Assembly: GCF_000471905.2 (NCBI RefSeq)
Contig: NW_006496932.1
Span: 416,708 to 480,707 of the forward strand
From: Amborella trichopoda
Lineage: Eukaryota > Streptophyta > Magnoliopsida > Amborellales > Amborellaceae
DNA length: 64,000 bases
Direction: 5' to 3'
Shown: piece after piece, positions 45,401-56,826 of the stretch
How positions within the stretch are numbered: the stretch's first letter is position 1
Layout of the letters: the number at the start of each line of letters is the position of its first letter
The notes under the pieces: model-generated
Told to the model about the DNA's origin: nothing
What the model saw: only the letters and a program-made list of their open reading frames with translations
The model's database searches: none
Position numbers and translations under genes: made by a program

Positions 45401-45995
45401 ATTTGAAATTCAGTTATCAAATTTTCCTGTTTAGGTTGGGGACTTGACAGGGGAGCTTATGAGGTTAGCCATCGGCCGAATATCGGATGGTGAGCTTGCA
45501 TACGCAGAGAGAATATGTACATTTGTCCGTGATATATACAGGAAGCTAACTCTTGTAGCCCCTCTTATGGATGACAACTCTGAGATGAAGAAGAAAATGG
45601 AAACAATGCTTCAAAGTGTTATGAAGATAGAAAATGGTATCCTTATAATCTTATTCTACAGAGCATTCCTTTTTTATATTTATATATATGGACCCGGTTT
45701 CTATACGGCCAAGCCCGCATATGTAGAAATGCGGGCCTATTAATCAATCCATTTTTAAGATGGATTTTTGGACTTAATTTTTAAAGACATGTAATCTCTA
45801 ACATGGAGATCATGAATATGAAAAAATAAGTAAATTTTAAAAATTAAAATAATAATTCTAGTAAGAAACATTTGGACCGTTAGTTCTCATTGTTTTTAGA
45901 TGGAACACCTACTTGCATCCATCTTTAAGATAGATGCTTTATACTTTTTAGACACTATATGTAGTGATGCGGTCCAGCCCGCATGAAACAATTTT

Positions 45996-46036
<41 letters not shown>

Positions 46037-46863
46037 NNNNNNNNNNNNNNNNNNNNNNNNNNNNNNNNNNNNNNNNNNNNNNNNNNNNNNNNNNNNNNNN
46101 NNNNNNNNNNNNNNNNNNNNNNNNNNNNNNNNNNNNNNNNNNNNNNNNNNNNNNNNNNNNNNNNNNNNNNNNNNNNNNNNNNNNNNNNNNNNNNNNNNNN
46201 NNNNNNNNNNNNNNNNNNNNNNNNNNNNNNNNNNNNNNNNNNNNNNNNNNNNNNNNNNNNNNNNNNNNNNNNNNNNNNNNNNNNNNNNNNNNNNNNNNNN
46301 NNNNNNNNNNNNNNNNNNNNNNNNNNNNNNNNNNNNNNNNNNNNNNNNNNNNNNNNNNNNNNNNNNNNNNNNNNNNNNNNNNNNNNNNNNNNNNNNNNNN
46401 NNNNNNNNNNNNNNNNNNNNNNNNNNNNNNNNNNNNNNNNNNNNNNNNNNNNNNNNNNNNNNNNNNNNNNNNNNNNNNNNNNNNNNNNNNNNNNNNNNNN
46501 NNNNNNNNNNNNNNNNNNNNNNNNNNNNNNNNNNNNNNNNNNNNNNNNNNNNNNNNNNNNNNNNNNNNNNNNNNNNNNNNNNNNNNNNNNNNNNNNNNNN
46601 NNNNNNNNNNNNNNNNNNNNNNNNNNNNNNNNNNNNNNNNNNNNNNNNNNNNNNNNNNNNNNNNNNNNNNNNNNNNNNNNNNNNNNNNNNNNNNNNNNNN
46701 NNNNNNNNNNNNNNNNNNNNNNNNNNNNNNNNNNNNNNNNNNNNNNNNNNNNNNNNNNNNNNNNNNNNNNNNNNNNNNNNNNNNNNNNNNNNNNNNNNNN
46801 NNNNNNNNNNNNNNNNNNNNNNNNNNNNNNNNNNNNNNNNNNNNNNNNNNNNNNNNNNNNNNN

Positions 46864-46894
<31 letters not shown>

Positions 46895-47287
46895 GTAATG
46901 GGTATATATATCATTTCCCTTAACCTTGGACCTCAAATGAAGAACTATTGGTCTACTTTTATACGAGGCATAGGATATGTGTGTTTTAAATGCGTGCATA
47001 CATACTGTATACATTCACCTCTGTGTGCGTGCGTACGCACATCTGTGTGTGTATGCATATGCACGCATGTATATGGAAAAGGCATCTTGGGAGATGGTGC
47101 AGGGCCTCCGCCTCCCTCTGATAATTTGCAGATTTGTAATTTATGATTGAATGTACTTGGTTTTCTTTTTGTTGATCTTGGTGCAGCATGCTTCAGTGTT
47201 CACGTTAGAGGTTCAGAATTCATACCAATACTTGGATCAAGTGATCCAAATTTCTCCTTCTTGGGGGTCTCAGACATGGACTTGTGA
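39476..47287 (+). CDS. TRAX: TRAX-like translin family protein, 7 exons
   Basis: Translin-associated factor X. With translin it forms the C3PO complex, a nuclease that removes passenger-strand fragments during RISC activation and processes tRNA. Exons: 39476-39506 (inferred), 40053-40159, 44059-44138, 44738-44879, 45013-45162, 45435-45636, 47187-47287; about 270 aa. Exons 2-7 match plant TRAX closely: EKYTDYLNQL, NEKRERVVKASRDVTMNSKK, FWKLRRAYSPA, QEYVEAATL, PSLEPLQINILDYLLGVGDL, TGELMRLAIGRISDGEL, and the C-terminal KIENACFSVHVRG. The acidic residues known as catalytic in animal TRAX (Glu in EYVEA, Asp and Glu in DLTGEL) are kept. Exon 1 (MAAKLPHVYQ) is a phase-compatible proposal resembling the plant TRAX N terminus; a fallback start is the ATG at 40097 inside exon 2. 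The last intron contains an assembly gap and intron 2 an RTE LINE. Confidence 0.93.
39507..40052 (+). other. CT-rich TRAX intron 1 or leader
   Basis: Strong pyrimidine bias with repeated CTCTCTCT tracts, for example near 39598-39615 and 39732-39752. Long open frames here come from that bias and are not genes. Pyrimidine-rich leaders are common at the 5' ends of plant housekeeping genes. Confidence 0.6.
40500..42312 (+). mobile_element. RTE-clade LINE, 5'-truncated and decayed, in TRAX intron 2
   Basis: The first open frame (40676-41050) reads DEDVNERWTFYFKKLLNGDH, RRIRISEVKEALKRMKIGNN, LDSIPIEVWKCMGEIGIDWL and STVVPIYKNKGDMHNCANY, all typical of plant RTE reverse transcriptase. A stop replaces the Arg that normally follows NCANY; coding similarity continues (GIKLMSHTMKL, QFGFMPGRSRTEAIF). 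The palm box CMLFADDIVLID is intact at about 41503-41538. Later parts have many stops and frame changes. The 3' end TTCAATTAGTTGGGAAAAGG plus a GATG tail closes it at about 42312. Sense orientation within TRAX. Confidence 0.85.
43060..43290 (+). mobile_element. RTE-tailed non-coding element in TRAX intron 2
   Basis: The last about 90 bp (ATGGCCCTTGATAGAGAAAA, CATGTAGCCGACTCCAAATC, then a GATGATGATG tail) is the RTE 3' end. The preceding part (CCCTCAAGCGACGCGCTGCA, ATAAGCCAGGGTTATCTAGG, TTCCTTCGAAGTGACAC) is unrelated to the RTE coding region. This looks like a non-autonomous element borrowing an RTE tail. Confidence 0.5.
43551..43950 (+). mobile_element. MITE related to family B, in TRAX intron 2
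   Basis: Begins GGGTGAGGTTTATATAAGGT and ends near TATAAGTACCTTTTATGAAC plus TTTTTCC. The interior has AATATTGAAAATATACGGTTC, CATCTCGAGGTCGAGATTG and GAGGATTTTGAGGTGCA. The word order matches family B read in reverse. Confidence 0.5.
45690..45990. repeat. Imperfect inverted repeat, probable MITE, in the last TRAX intron
   Basis: ATGCGGGCCTATTAATCAAT near the left is partly inverse to CGGTCCAGCCCGCATGAAAC near the right. CATCCATCTTTAAGATAGAT at 45917 has an inverted counterpart at 37840-37870. It lies directly before the AT tract and the assembly gap. Confidence 0.45.
45998..46892. other. Assembly gap (827 N) flanked by AT microsatellite
   Basis: Ns run from 46037 to 46863. An AT dinucleotide tract lies on both sides (about 45998-46035 and 46864-46892), so the gap probably formed because assembly failed in a long AT repeat. 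It lies wholly within the TRAX intron between exons 6 and 7. Confidence 0.95.
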
Positions 47288-47299
47288 TCAAACACAGGT

Positions 47300-48570
47300 A
47301 AAATTCATTGGGTGCTGTCTCCTTGATAAATGCATTTTGGGCCGTATTGTAAATGACAAAAGTAAGTCTTATGGACTGTAACACTGATTCTTTAAGCTTT
47401 GCAGGAATAGTGAGCAAAGAAACAGATTTTGGCTGAGGGTGATGGATTGGCTTTGGGTGTTAACGCAAATGGTTTCTACTAGGAAATTTATTTCTTTATA
47501 GGGGGGAAATTTTAAGTCGTTGTACTTGTATATCACTTAAATGGATGAGTTATTTTCCCGTTTATGCTCATAAATGAATTAACTAGGAAAGCAGCATCCA
47601 TTTGCTATGTAATATTGTGCAATGAATTTACATTTGTGCAGAAAAAAAACATGTAAAGGTTGTGTTTTTGCTGCAAGTTAAAAAAACAAGGAGTTGCTCT
47701 ATACCTTAAATGTAATTCCAACACTAGAAATGCAGCAAATTGACCTTGATAGTCATGAATCTAGTTAAAGAGTGGATTTGAACCCCCAAAAATAGTCCAT
47801 CCTGGGACATGTTTTCTAGACTATCTAATTCAAGTGTTCACAGATTAGCCAGATCTACATGCTATATTGGTGGGACGGTACAAGGATTTCTAGCACCGGA
47901 ATTGCATTTCGGAATTGCATTTTCTGGTGGCTTTTGGAGTGCAGCTTTACCAAATATCTTAGAGCGATGGCCTTACAAAATGCACACCCTTCTTGAAGTG
48001 CTGAAAAATGCCTTTATTATGTGTATCACTTGCATCATATTCTCTGGTCTAAGAGGCCCTTATGTTAACATAATTCATGGTCCATTCTCTAAAGGGTTTG
48101 TGTTCTAGGGAACCTGTGTTATATTGTTCATTATGCTCTAAGTAACATTAAGCATCTATTTGCTTTCTCGACGAAGACTTTTAGTAACATCAGACGATAG
48201 ATGGCTAATGTTATAGTAACATTTCTTGATCAACTAAGGTAGTTAATGGGCTGGATTCAGGCCGAGCCAGCGTGGCCCAAGCCAGGCCAGAAAAAGTGGG
48301 GGGTAGCTTGGGCCAAGCCTGTACCTGTCCTTTATTCATAATAGCATCAGCATAGCCTGGGCCTGAAAGCTGGACCGGCTCCTATAACAATATAGAAGTA
48401 CCTGAAATATATGCACTTCAAAACATAATAGTGTTCCAGTACTGGCCCGGCCCCCTTAACAGGCCTGGTAACGACCTGAATATGGTTGGGGTGAAATTCT
48501 ATGCCTTATCCAACGTTTTTCTCTCCACCGTAGAAAACATATGTAGACTTATTTGTATATTAAAAACAAG
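47300..48570. other. Intergenic DNA after TRAX
   Basis: Includes the TRAX 3' flank. An open frame at 47809-48108 has no domain that I recognise. A GC-rich patch at 48245-48480 (GGCCGAGCC and GCCCGGCC words) may be a decayed hAT-type MITE. No convincing gene. Confidence 0.45.
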
Positions 48571-48932
48571 GAAAAAGTTTATATAAGGATGCAACTTTAT
48601 AATGTAGAACTACGGATGCACCTCAAAAATTCATCGGAAACGGTAGTTTTAATGTTGAAAAACCCTTTGATTGATCATCTTGACATCGAGATTTATGACC
48701 ATGAATAATAAAAAGATTTCAAGTCTCAGAAATAATGCATTTTATAACATATTATCTATACCGTCCATTTTCGAGATTTTCATATGTTTATAGATCTTCT
48801 TGATTTTAACCGTTTTTTAAATTTGAAATTTTATAATTAGATATAAAATAGATTTTGAGATAATCCTAAAAACATTTTACATCAAAATTATATACCATAA
48901 TAAAATTTGAAGGTGCACCTTACCTCTACAGC
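48570..48932 (+). mobile_element. Mutator-type MITE family B copy
   Basis: Begins GGAAAAAGTTTATATAAGGA and carries the family words ATCATCTTGACATCGAGAT, CATATTATCTATACCGTCCA and TTATAATTAGATATAAAATAG. The right end is degraded after GAAGGTGCACCTTACC. No target duplication was found. Confidence 0.6.
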
Positions 48933-49351
48933 TACATATGCATGTGTATACCAATTGCACATATGCATCTGTATACCAATTGCACCCTAAACACAATGGT
49001 AACGTACTTTTTAGAGGTACGAGTTGGTTTACATGTACATATATGTAAACACATATTGTGATGTGGATTGATCTATATCAATCCCTTATCTTGATAAATA
49101 GATAGTATGGTAGAAAGCTTCATATAGTTCTTTCTACTGTACTATTTTCATTATCCATATCTCGGCTATTCAATCTAATCCACTCATTTAAGACTTAGAA
49201 TTGTAAGAATTAGAATCCCTTTCATTGAAATGGTTGAATAATTGGAAAATGAGATTATTCAAGAATACACATGGAATGCTGAGATTACGCATTGAATTTC
49301 TAGTAGTACATCTATAATCACAAAAGTGTTTATGAAGTCTACCCAATACAT

Positions 49352-49494
49352 TAAGTAGAAGGCTAAAAAAAGATAAAAAGTAGGCCTAAAAGGACAAGGT
49401 TAGAAGTAGTGAGAAAATATATAGATTTATTACCTTATTGAGGGAACGGATATTGCCAATCTAAATAGTTGAAAAAATGTTGATGATGATGATG
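49352..49494 (+). mobile_element. RTE LINE 3' end fragment
   Basis: AGTAGAAGGCTAAAAAAAGA, TAGGCCTAAAAGGACAAGGT, TAGAAGTAGTGAGAAAATAT and a TTGATGATGATGATG tail match the last about 150 bp of the RTE at 40500-42312. No longer body is present. Confidence 0.65.
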
Positions 49495-50103
49495 TCTACA
49501 TACTTAGATCTAATTTAGGTCTGATAATTAATCTTGTTCTTTCCCCAAAAAATTCAAGAGTCGGAAAAAGGACATCGTTTGGCCTATGGGTGAGGGCCAT
49601 TACTTATTGGGCAATGATCTAATGTAACGGTTGTATCATAATATAATGGAACCGCATTTCTAGAAAACCATGCTTGTCGTATTTGTATGACACAAAATTT
49701 CACATACACACTATCTTCATCTCAATAATCAAATCTCAAGAAAGAAAAATGAGTCCCTCCTCCAATAACGAATCTAGACCATTCATTTGGTTAATTTCAA
49801 GATCTTAGCCTTTACAAACTCATAATGATTTTTTTCTTCTTTAACATTGTTCATCTAATGATAATAAAGCCATCTACAAAATTTGGAAAAGAAAAAATCT
49901 TTCTAAGGCCTAGATCTAAGCATCTTATCAAAATGTACAGCCTATGTTAATTAAAATTTTCTTTTTTTTGTGATTATTCATTAAAATGAAAAGAGTGCAT
50001 ATTTTAAAATTAGGATCAAACAAATAGTCCTAACATGGTTTTTGAATATTGTTGCATTATATTATGATACAACCATTACGTGAAATCACTGCACTTACTT
50101 ATT

Positions 50104-50502
50104 GGGTGCGATTTGTATAGAGCCTAGGATGTAAACAATCAAATTAGAGCCTACTTTTAAATAGTGTCGAAAAATATAGTTTCAATAATGAAAATATTTG
50201 TGATAGCCTTAACTATATTTTTATTTTTATTTATAAAGTTTAAAGCTTCAAAAATAGTATTAGATCGACAGATCTATGAAAGCTTGAAAATATTGAAAAT
50301 TGACGGTCCAAAAATGCGTTATAAAATACATTATTTCCAAAACTTAAAATCCATTTTTTTCTCATGTCGATGCATTATAATGTCGAGATGATCAATTTGA
50401 GGATATTTGAACATCAAAAACAATTTATTCTAGTGAGATTTTTGAGGTAAGCTTGAATTTGATTGCTTAGAGCCTCGGCTAGGCTCTATATAAACTTTTT
50501 CC
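50104..50502 (+). mobile_element. Mutator-type MITE family A with perfect 9-bp target duplication
   Basis: Starts GGGTGCGATTTGTATAGAGC and ends GGCTCTATATAAACTTTTTC plus C. It is flanked by TTACTTATT at 50095-50103 and 50503-50511, a perfect 9-bp direct repeat. It has long imperfect terminal inverted repeats and no coding capacity. This is the best-preserved family-A copy in the window. Confidence 0.8.
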
Positions 50503-50874
50503 TTACTTATTAAGCACACACACAGTAAAGTATTGTGCGGGAGGGATTTGTTTGGGTTGAAATTTTGTATATTTTTTTATTAAAAAATCAAATATTTTTG
50601 AGATTTTGACTTCTTAAGGACCTGAATTCACAGTCCGGCGTCCAAATGGGTTGTTGAAAATGGTGAACTTATTTTGCCCTTTTCTGAGTTAATTTATTAA
50701 TTTATTTATCCTAATTTATTCTGAATACCTAGTTGAGACTTACATGTGTGCAAATTTTAGTTTCTATCTCGGACCCCTACTTTTCCCAAAATCCTAATTT
50801 TATTAACACACAGATTTCGTCCCTTCTCCTTCGATCTCAGCCATCAGGGCTTATACTACCACAAGCCTGCAAGC

Positions 50875-51258
50875 GAAAAAGTTTATATAAGGTTGCAACC
50901 TTGAAATATAAATTACAGATGCACCTCAAAAATTTATCAAAAAAAGTTGTTTTAATGTTGAAAAACCCTCTAATTAGTTGTTTTAATGTATGAATATGAA
51001 AAAAAAAGAAGATTTTGAATCTTAAAAATAATGCATCTTGAAACACATTATCTGGACCGTCCATTTTCAAAACTTTCATATGTTTATAGATCTACTTGAT
51101 TTTAACTAATTTTAGAGTTTAAAATTTTATAATTAAATATGAAAATCGATTTTGAAATAATCCTAAAAATTTTTTACACCAAAATTACATGTTATGATAA
51201 AATTTGGACGTGCACCTTAATTGGATTGTTTAATGTTGCAACCTTATAGAAACCACAC
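50875..51258 (+). mobile_element. Mutator-type MITE family B copy
   Basis: Begins GAAAAAGTTTATATAAGGTT and ends GTTGCAACCTTATAGAAACC then ACACCC. The ends are inverted repeats of about 25 bp. The interior aligns with the copies at 28912 and 48570. No clear flanking duplication. Confidence 0.6.
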
Positions 51259-51902
51259 CCTATAATTAATAATTAGCATGTTTCTACCTCTTTAGGTGTG
51301 TCATTGATTACCATTAATTGCAACTGGAAGCAAAATAGGCAGTTCTTATTGCAGGCTAAACGCATTTAAGGGCCCATATGTGTAGCATTTCTCAAAGGAC
51401 GGACAAACACGCTATGGGACAATTCACAACCTAATGTACTCGAAAAATAGAACTAAATGCATTTAATAGTCTACACAAACAAGCCCTAAAAGAATACACG
51501 AGCATTGAAACAATGGATCCAAATGCACGACTCTTGAGCATGTTAGGGTTAACCTGTTTCAGGTTATTTAAGAGAGTGGTGCAGTCGAATTGACATATTA
51601 TGGATTCATGGTAGAATTCATGCCCGAAAGATCTGAAAATCCTTAATTCATATTTCAAAAATGTCAAAAGTTTACTCTATAGTCTTCACTCATACATTTG
51701 CATACTGCATGCCTCTTCCATTCATGCTGGTTCCTGAAGTAGAATACTGATCTTCATAAGTGGTGACAATTAAAACATAAAGCGACTCCAATTCTTGATT
51801 TGTGCTGCCACATTCTGAAGAGTCTCTGTGAGTGAGGGACATCTTTATACGAATACCAATCTGTTGCCTGTTAGTTACTTAAGTCCAATCTTTGGTTCAG
51901 AA

Positions 51903-51953
51903 TCAGGAATTCTTTTCCAAACCAGCTTCACGTTCCTTACGCCGACGTTCTCT
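51903..51953 (-). CDS. Possible terminal exon of an unknown minus-strand gene
   Basis: On the minus strand a good 3' splice site (TTCATTGCAG) is followed by an open 16-codon stretch reading RERRRKEREAGLEKNS and then TGA. The charged tail looks like a real protein C terminus. I do not recognise the protein, and no upstream exon was seen up to 53140. If real, its other exons lie beyond the MULE, past 64000, and the element sits in its intron. This could also be chance. Confidence 0.4.
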   Translation of the reverse strand, partial: RERRRKEREAGLEKNS

Positions 51954-52099
51954 CTGCAATGAACCATAGAGCCCAAAACAAGCACATGATATCTTAATTC
52001 ATATTCTCATTATTTAACAATTTCAGAGAAGGATATAGAAAATCAGTTCCATTCGCTGTAAGTCCGTAGGAAATCAATTCTTTTAGATCAAAGTTCCAA

Positions 52100-53140
52100 A
52101 AGAAACCCCACCCCTCTCTCTCTCTCTCTCACACACACACAAATTTAAACGTATCTAATCTGAAATCCCAAGACCAATCCTATTACACCCAATCCTGCCA
52201 ACATACCTGTTATAAAAACTAGCCTTCTTAGGTATATCATTTAAGAAGTAATAATATCATGTGGGGCAATATTTTGACAGTTAACATTGTCTTTCTGCAG
52301 TGGATCTCCTCTAATCCATCTAACGATTTTCAAATAGGTCTTTACTGAGGTTAGTCACACAAAAAACAGTGCATTCATTCTTTTTATATTTGTAAAGGTC
52401 AGTGCATTTGTTCTAAAATCTAAAAGGACCTCCAAAGAGCAAGACAGTCTAGAAAGGCCTAGAAGTTGTGAATTGGTTCCCCATGTCTCATTTGGGGACA
52501 ACTCGGAACCACAAACATATATTATTCAAGACTTTGTAAGAGCCGCTGAGGAGATTCTAAAAGTCAAAACCTACAAAAAAGAACCTATTGTAAGGCATCC
52601 CATCTAGACTGAAAGGTTTAAAGATCCCCAATAGTGTTTGTCTCATCCCTGAACAATAATCTTGTAACCAGCCACCATCATGATTCCTTTGTTATGAAGA
52701 TGAAATTCTTTCATGACATCAATAAGCTCACCTCCCAATATCTTAACTCTTGGAGGGGAAATGTTAAAGTCTCATACTACACAAACATCTCATCTATCGC
52801 AAAACTAAATCCTTGAGCTCATTAAGAACTCCCACTCCAACCATGTTGCATCACTAATGGGCAACCAATCAAAACTGAAAACAAATATAAACAACAATCA
52901 ACCATCTTTTCCTTTATATAGCTTCTCAAAAATCTCAATGAAATCATTATTTATGTGAGTAATTTGTGCTTCTGCAATGCTCCAAATAACTATTGCGGTG
53001 AAGAGAAATCCTCTTTTAAAATTGATCATCGCAGTGTTTAAGAAGGAGGCCTCCTCAGCACCCTAGGTGGATCCTTGAAGCAGGCCAAGGCTCTAGGCAC
53101 CTCCCATAGGCCTTGGTGGGTGTTTAGATTTTTTATTTTA
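52100..53140. other. Sequence between the possible exon and the MULE
   Basis: CT/CA microsatellite at 52112-52141, then AT-rich DNA with short open frames lacking domains. A GC-rich patch at 53045-53120 (CCTAGGTGGATCC, CTAGGCACC) relates to the repeat at 5840-6010 and ends just before the MULE's left end. Confidence 0.4.
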
Positions 53141-53882
53141 GGGAAAATTATGTATAAAGGATATATATCTACTGCTATTAGTTATATTTACTGTTATTAC
53201 GAAAATACCTTAAAGTTTTTGTTATTATATATATATATCCGTTTTTTCAATTTCAGAACACTTTTTTCTAAACAAGATGGAACTACCCATTTTTGCTTTT
53301 TCAAAAACCAAAATTCCTAAAGATTTCGGTTTTTCAAAAACAAAAATTTTTAAAAAAATATGGATTTTGAAAATCCAAATTCATATTTATTTTGGTTTTT
53401 GAAAAACCAAAAATTTCCGTGCTAAAACCCCCGAAATAACATTACCCTACGAGCATTTTTCTCTATATTTTAGGGTTCTAAAACAATTTCTCTCCCCCCT
53501 ACTCCATTACTCACCCTCTCATAGTCTCTCTCTAACCCACGAACTTGAACATAATTGTTCTCCGTCTCATCATGATTGTTGCATTTCTCACTCTTGCTTT
53601 ATGTTGTTGATTAAATTAATACAATATTAATTATTTATCTTTGAAGTGAATTTTTGGGGGTAAATATTGCATTGAATAATTGATGTATTTACTAGTACAC
53701 TGTATTGCTCAGTTTTGCCCCATGGGCAAGGCCAACTTGCCAGATCTATTACGTAAAACTCACATTTTACGAACCCTTAATTAGTTACATATATCTCAAT
53801 TTTCTTATGCCTTATTTTATTTATTGTCTGTAACACAAATTTCGGTATTCATTTAGTACAGTAGCATAAAATATGGTTACCA

Positions 53883-55365
53883 ACAGAGTGCAATTGGTAT
53901 TTCGATATGGGGGATCTCTTGAGACGAACCTAGATGATATACGTTTTTTTTATAAATGGGGAAATTGAACATGGTGGTCCAAACAAGTTGACTATTATGT
54001 ACCACAACATGAGTCTATCTAGTGGCCTTAAATTGATTGACTTAAGTGATGATATAGATGTATCTTTTATGTTGGGAGGAAAGTCTTCGAGTATTGTTGC
54101 ATACATTGCATTTGTAATAGAGCTGGAGCGGCAATCAATGAAATTCCAAACGGCAGAACAAGCTGGAGCGGCAATCAATGAAATTCCAAACGGCAGAACC
54201 TGCTGGTGATGACCCATCTACAAGGAATATGTACATCTATAATTTACATTTTCATCTCTAATTTGCTTTAATTGACTTGTCCATATGCACAAACTGTTGC
54301 TTCAACTTATACTATATCTTTTGTTAACAATCGGCATAATACACCTTCACCTGATCATTTAAAGAGCATCCAAGTGGCACCCGTCCAAATAGAAAACGAG
54401 ACTGAGCTTCTACCAAAGCGTGATGTAGAGGATATTGAACCGATTGAGAACCCATGTAGAGGAATTGGTAATGAGATTGTTTTGAAAATTGGTCAATATT
54501 TTAAAAATGATAATAAATGTCAATATTATCTGGTTGATTTTGTTGTCCACAATAATTTTATTTTGAAGTTTGTCAAAAGCAAAAGGAGCGGGTATGGGTA
54601 AGTTATAAGGCAGAGGGATGTACGTGGCAAGTGCGATGCTTAAGAGAATACGATATACTTTACAGTGAAGTCCATGGTTAAGGAGCACACATATGTAGTG
54701 GTCCAATGGGGAGAGCGCTAGCTTATAGTAATTGGGTGGCAAGAACAATTAAAACTCACACTTATGACCAACTTAAGATTACATCGAAGGGCATTATAAA
54801 GGATATCCAGTGCGATCACGATGTCAGGCTTTCCTACATGCAAGCTTGGTAGGGCAAATAGCTTGCTAGGGAGATGGTAGATGGGTCACATGACCAACAA
54901 TACAATGACCTCCCTTTATATATAGAGAAGTTCCGAAAAACCAACCCCAGAACCAAAGTTCGCATCTACATAGATGAAGGCAGGTTCAAACAACAATTTA
55001 TTGCCTTTCATCCTTGCATCATAGATTTTGTTAATGGATGCAGGCCAGTAATGGAGTATTCATGAGACATTCTTAAAAGAAAAATATCAAGGCATATTAT
55101 TGTGTGTCATTGCCGTAGAAGCAAATAATGACATTTGCAGTGGTCGAGAAGGAGAACGACCAGAGTTGGCATTGGTTCTTGAGTATTCTAAGTGATGTAT
55201 TCAATGAGCATGTCAATTTGTTTGCCTAGACAATAGTATCAGATCGACAGAAAAACCTGCCAAAAGCAATAGCAAAATGTTTTCCCATATGTTTTTCAGC
55301 ATACTGCATGCGACATTTAGTAGAGAACTTCAAGAGTTTTATGAAGAAGTCAGCAAATACAAGTT
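53883..55365 (+). pseudogene. MULE transposase, left-arm copy, C-terminally truncated
   Basis: N-terminal MULE-type block VQLVFRYGG-like sequence, then NKLTIMYHNMSLSSGLKLID and LSDDIDVSFML (about 53934-54100). Next come TCPYAQTVASTYTISFVNN and RDVEDIEPIENPCRGIGNE. The catalytic domain start (IIDFVNGCRPVM) and IVSDRQKN, CMRHLVENF follow in changing frames. A 40-bp tandem duplication (54121-54160 and 54161-54200) shifts the frame. The sequence then runs into CCGAAAA repeats at about 55365; the SWIM zinc-finger part present in the right arm is missing. Non-functional. Confidence 0.8.
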
Positions 55366-55369
55366 TTCG

Positions 55370-55935
55370 ATTTTTTAAAAACCGAAAAGTCCATTACAAT
55401 TTCCAATAACTTATTGGAAATCAACCATGATTTCCGGTTTTTCAAAAACCGAAAATCTTAAGTTCTTAGTTTTCCAAAAACCGAAAAGTCATATTCAATT
55501 TCCAATAAGTTACTGGAATTAACCATGATTTTCGGTTTTTGAGTTAGTGAAAATTAACCATGATTTTCTGTTTCTCAAAAACCGAAAATCTCAAGTTCCC
55601 AATTTTTCAAAAATTACCGGAAATTAACCATGATTTTCGGTTTTTCAAAAACTGAAATCTCAAGTTTTTGCTTTTTCCAATATTGAAAAGTTAGTTTCAA
55701 TTTCCTATAAGCTATTGAAAATTAATCATGATTTTTGGTTTTTCAAAAATGGAAAATCTCAAGTTTTTGGTTTTCGAAAAACCGAAAATCTCAAGTTCCA
55801 AATTTTTGAAATATCGAAAACTTAGTTTCAATTTTCAATAACTTAATGGAAATTAACCACGATTTTCGGTTCTTCAAAAAACCGAAAATCCCACACTAAA
55901 AACTCAATTTCAATTTTCAGTAAGTTACTGGAAAT
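55370..55935. repeat. CCGAAAA palindromic minisatellite, left arm
   Basis: Irregular array built from GGTTTTTCAAAAACCGAAAA and GGAAATTAACCATGATTTTC. Each unit holds the self-complementary core TTTTTCAAAAA. It continues at 56400-56600 after the LINE insertion. Confidence 0.85.
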
Positions 55936-56399
55936 GACACAGGTGCCTTCGTAGTGGCCTTTGTTGTCCCTTTTGGCACCAACTCCAATAATGTCGCTGA
56001 GTTCCATGCCTTGGATCGAGGCATCTCCTTGGCACATGAGATGGATTGTCGCCCTCTTATCATTGAGAGTGACTCCAAGTTGCTAGTCAACTCACTCACC
56101 TACCACAGCTCTCCCCCGTAGAGGCTTCGCATCCTCTTGTCCTACTGTAGGGCAAAGCTCTACTCCTTTGCAGATCACCAGCGGCAGATATTGCATATAT
56201 TCATTGGCATTTTTGTTTGACTGCTGATTGTTTTGTCACTCCCTTCATTTTGCGGGATAAATGCCAATGTCTCCCTTGAAAGGGGTTAATTTCTCGTACA
56301 TGTTCTCCTCTGTGGTGTAACCTTTTTTCTTGTGCTCATTAATAAAAACAAAACAGGTAGGGGCTTGTTATCCCCACTGATTTACCCAAAAAAAAAAAA
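55936..56399 (+). mobile_element. L1-type LINE 3' fragment with RNase H domain, inserted in the left arm
   Basis: 464 bp ending in a 12-base poly-A run, flanked by the perfect 12-bp direct repeat GTTACTGGAAAT (55924-55935 and 56400-56411). The plus strand reads FVVAFVVPFGTNSNNVAEFH, ALDRGISLAHEMDCRPLIIE and SDSKLLVNSL, a plant RVT_3-type RNase H C terminus. A stop follows soon after. RNase H tails of this type are known from plant L1 elements. The insertion splits the CCGAAAA array of the MULE arm. Confidence 0.85.
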
Positions 56400-56600
56400 G
56401 TTACTGGAAATTAATCGTGACTTTCGGTTTTTGCAAACCAAAAATGTCAAGTTTTCGATTTTTCAAAAACTGAAAATTCAAATTCAATTTTCAGTAAGTT
56501 ATGTGAAATTGAAACTGACTTTTCGGTTTTTCAAAATCAAAAACTTGAGATAATCGGTTTTTCAAAAACCGAAAAGTCAATTTCAAGTGCTGCTAGAACA
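56400..56600. repeat. CCGAAAA palindromic minisatellite, left arm, second part
   Basis: Continuation of the array at 55370 beyond the LINE insertion, with the same TTTTTCAAAAACCGAAAA core. Confidence 0.8.
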
Positions 56601-56605
56601 TTAAA

Positions 56606-56826
56606 CATTATTAGCCCCCTATTCAATTGTTCAGACGACTCTAGAACACAGTTTCCCACTCTTAAGTTTTATGCACTTGTGTGAAACTTTTAGGGTTGCT
56701 ATACTGTTGTTCTCTTTTCACATTTACGTTATTAGCCTCCCTATTTAATTGTGTGATAGTGATATACATCTGTAGAGCCTGTGTTCAATGTCCAGACCAC
56801 TATTGAACACAATTTCCTATTGATAA
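56606..56826. repeat. Segment present in the same orientation in both palindrome arms, left copy
   Basis: The words TTATGCACTTGTGTGA, CATTTACGTTATTAGCC and GCCTGTGTTCAATGTCCAGA recur at 59560-59715 in the same (plus) orientation, although surrounding arm DNA is inverted. It is bounded on both sides by GCTAGAACATTAAAC. Confidence 0.7.

Noticed and set aside
45896-47146. Very long open frames across the N run
   Set aside because: They exist only because Ns and the AT repeat contain no stop codons.
47809-48108. A 99-codon open frame downstream of TRAX
   Set aside because: No domain, no splice context and no recognisable family. Such a length can occur by chance.
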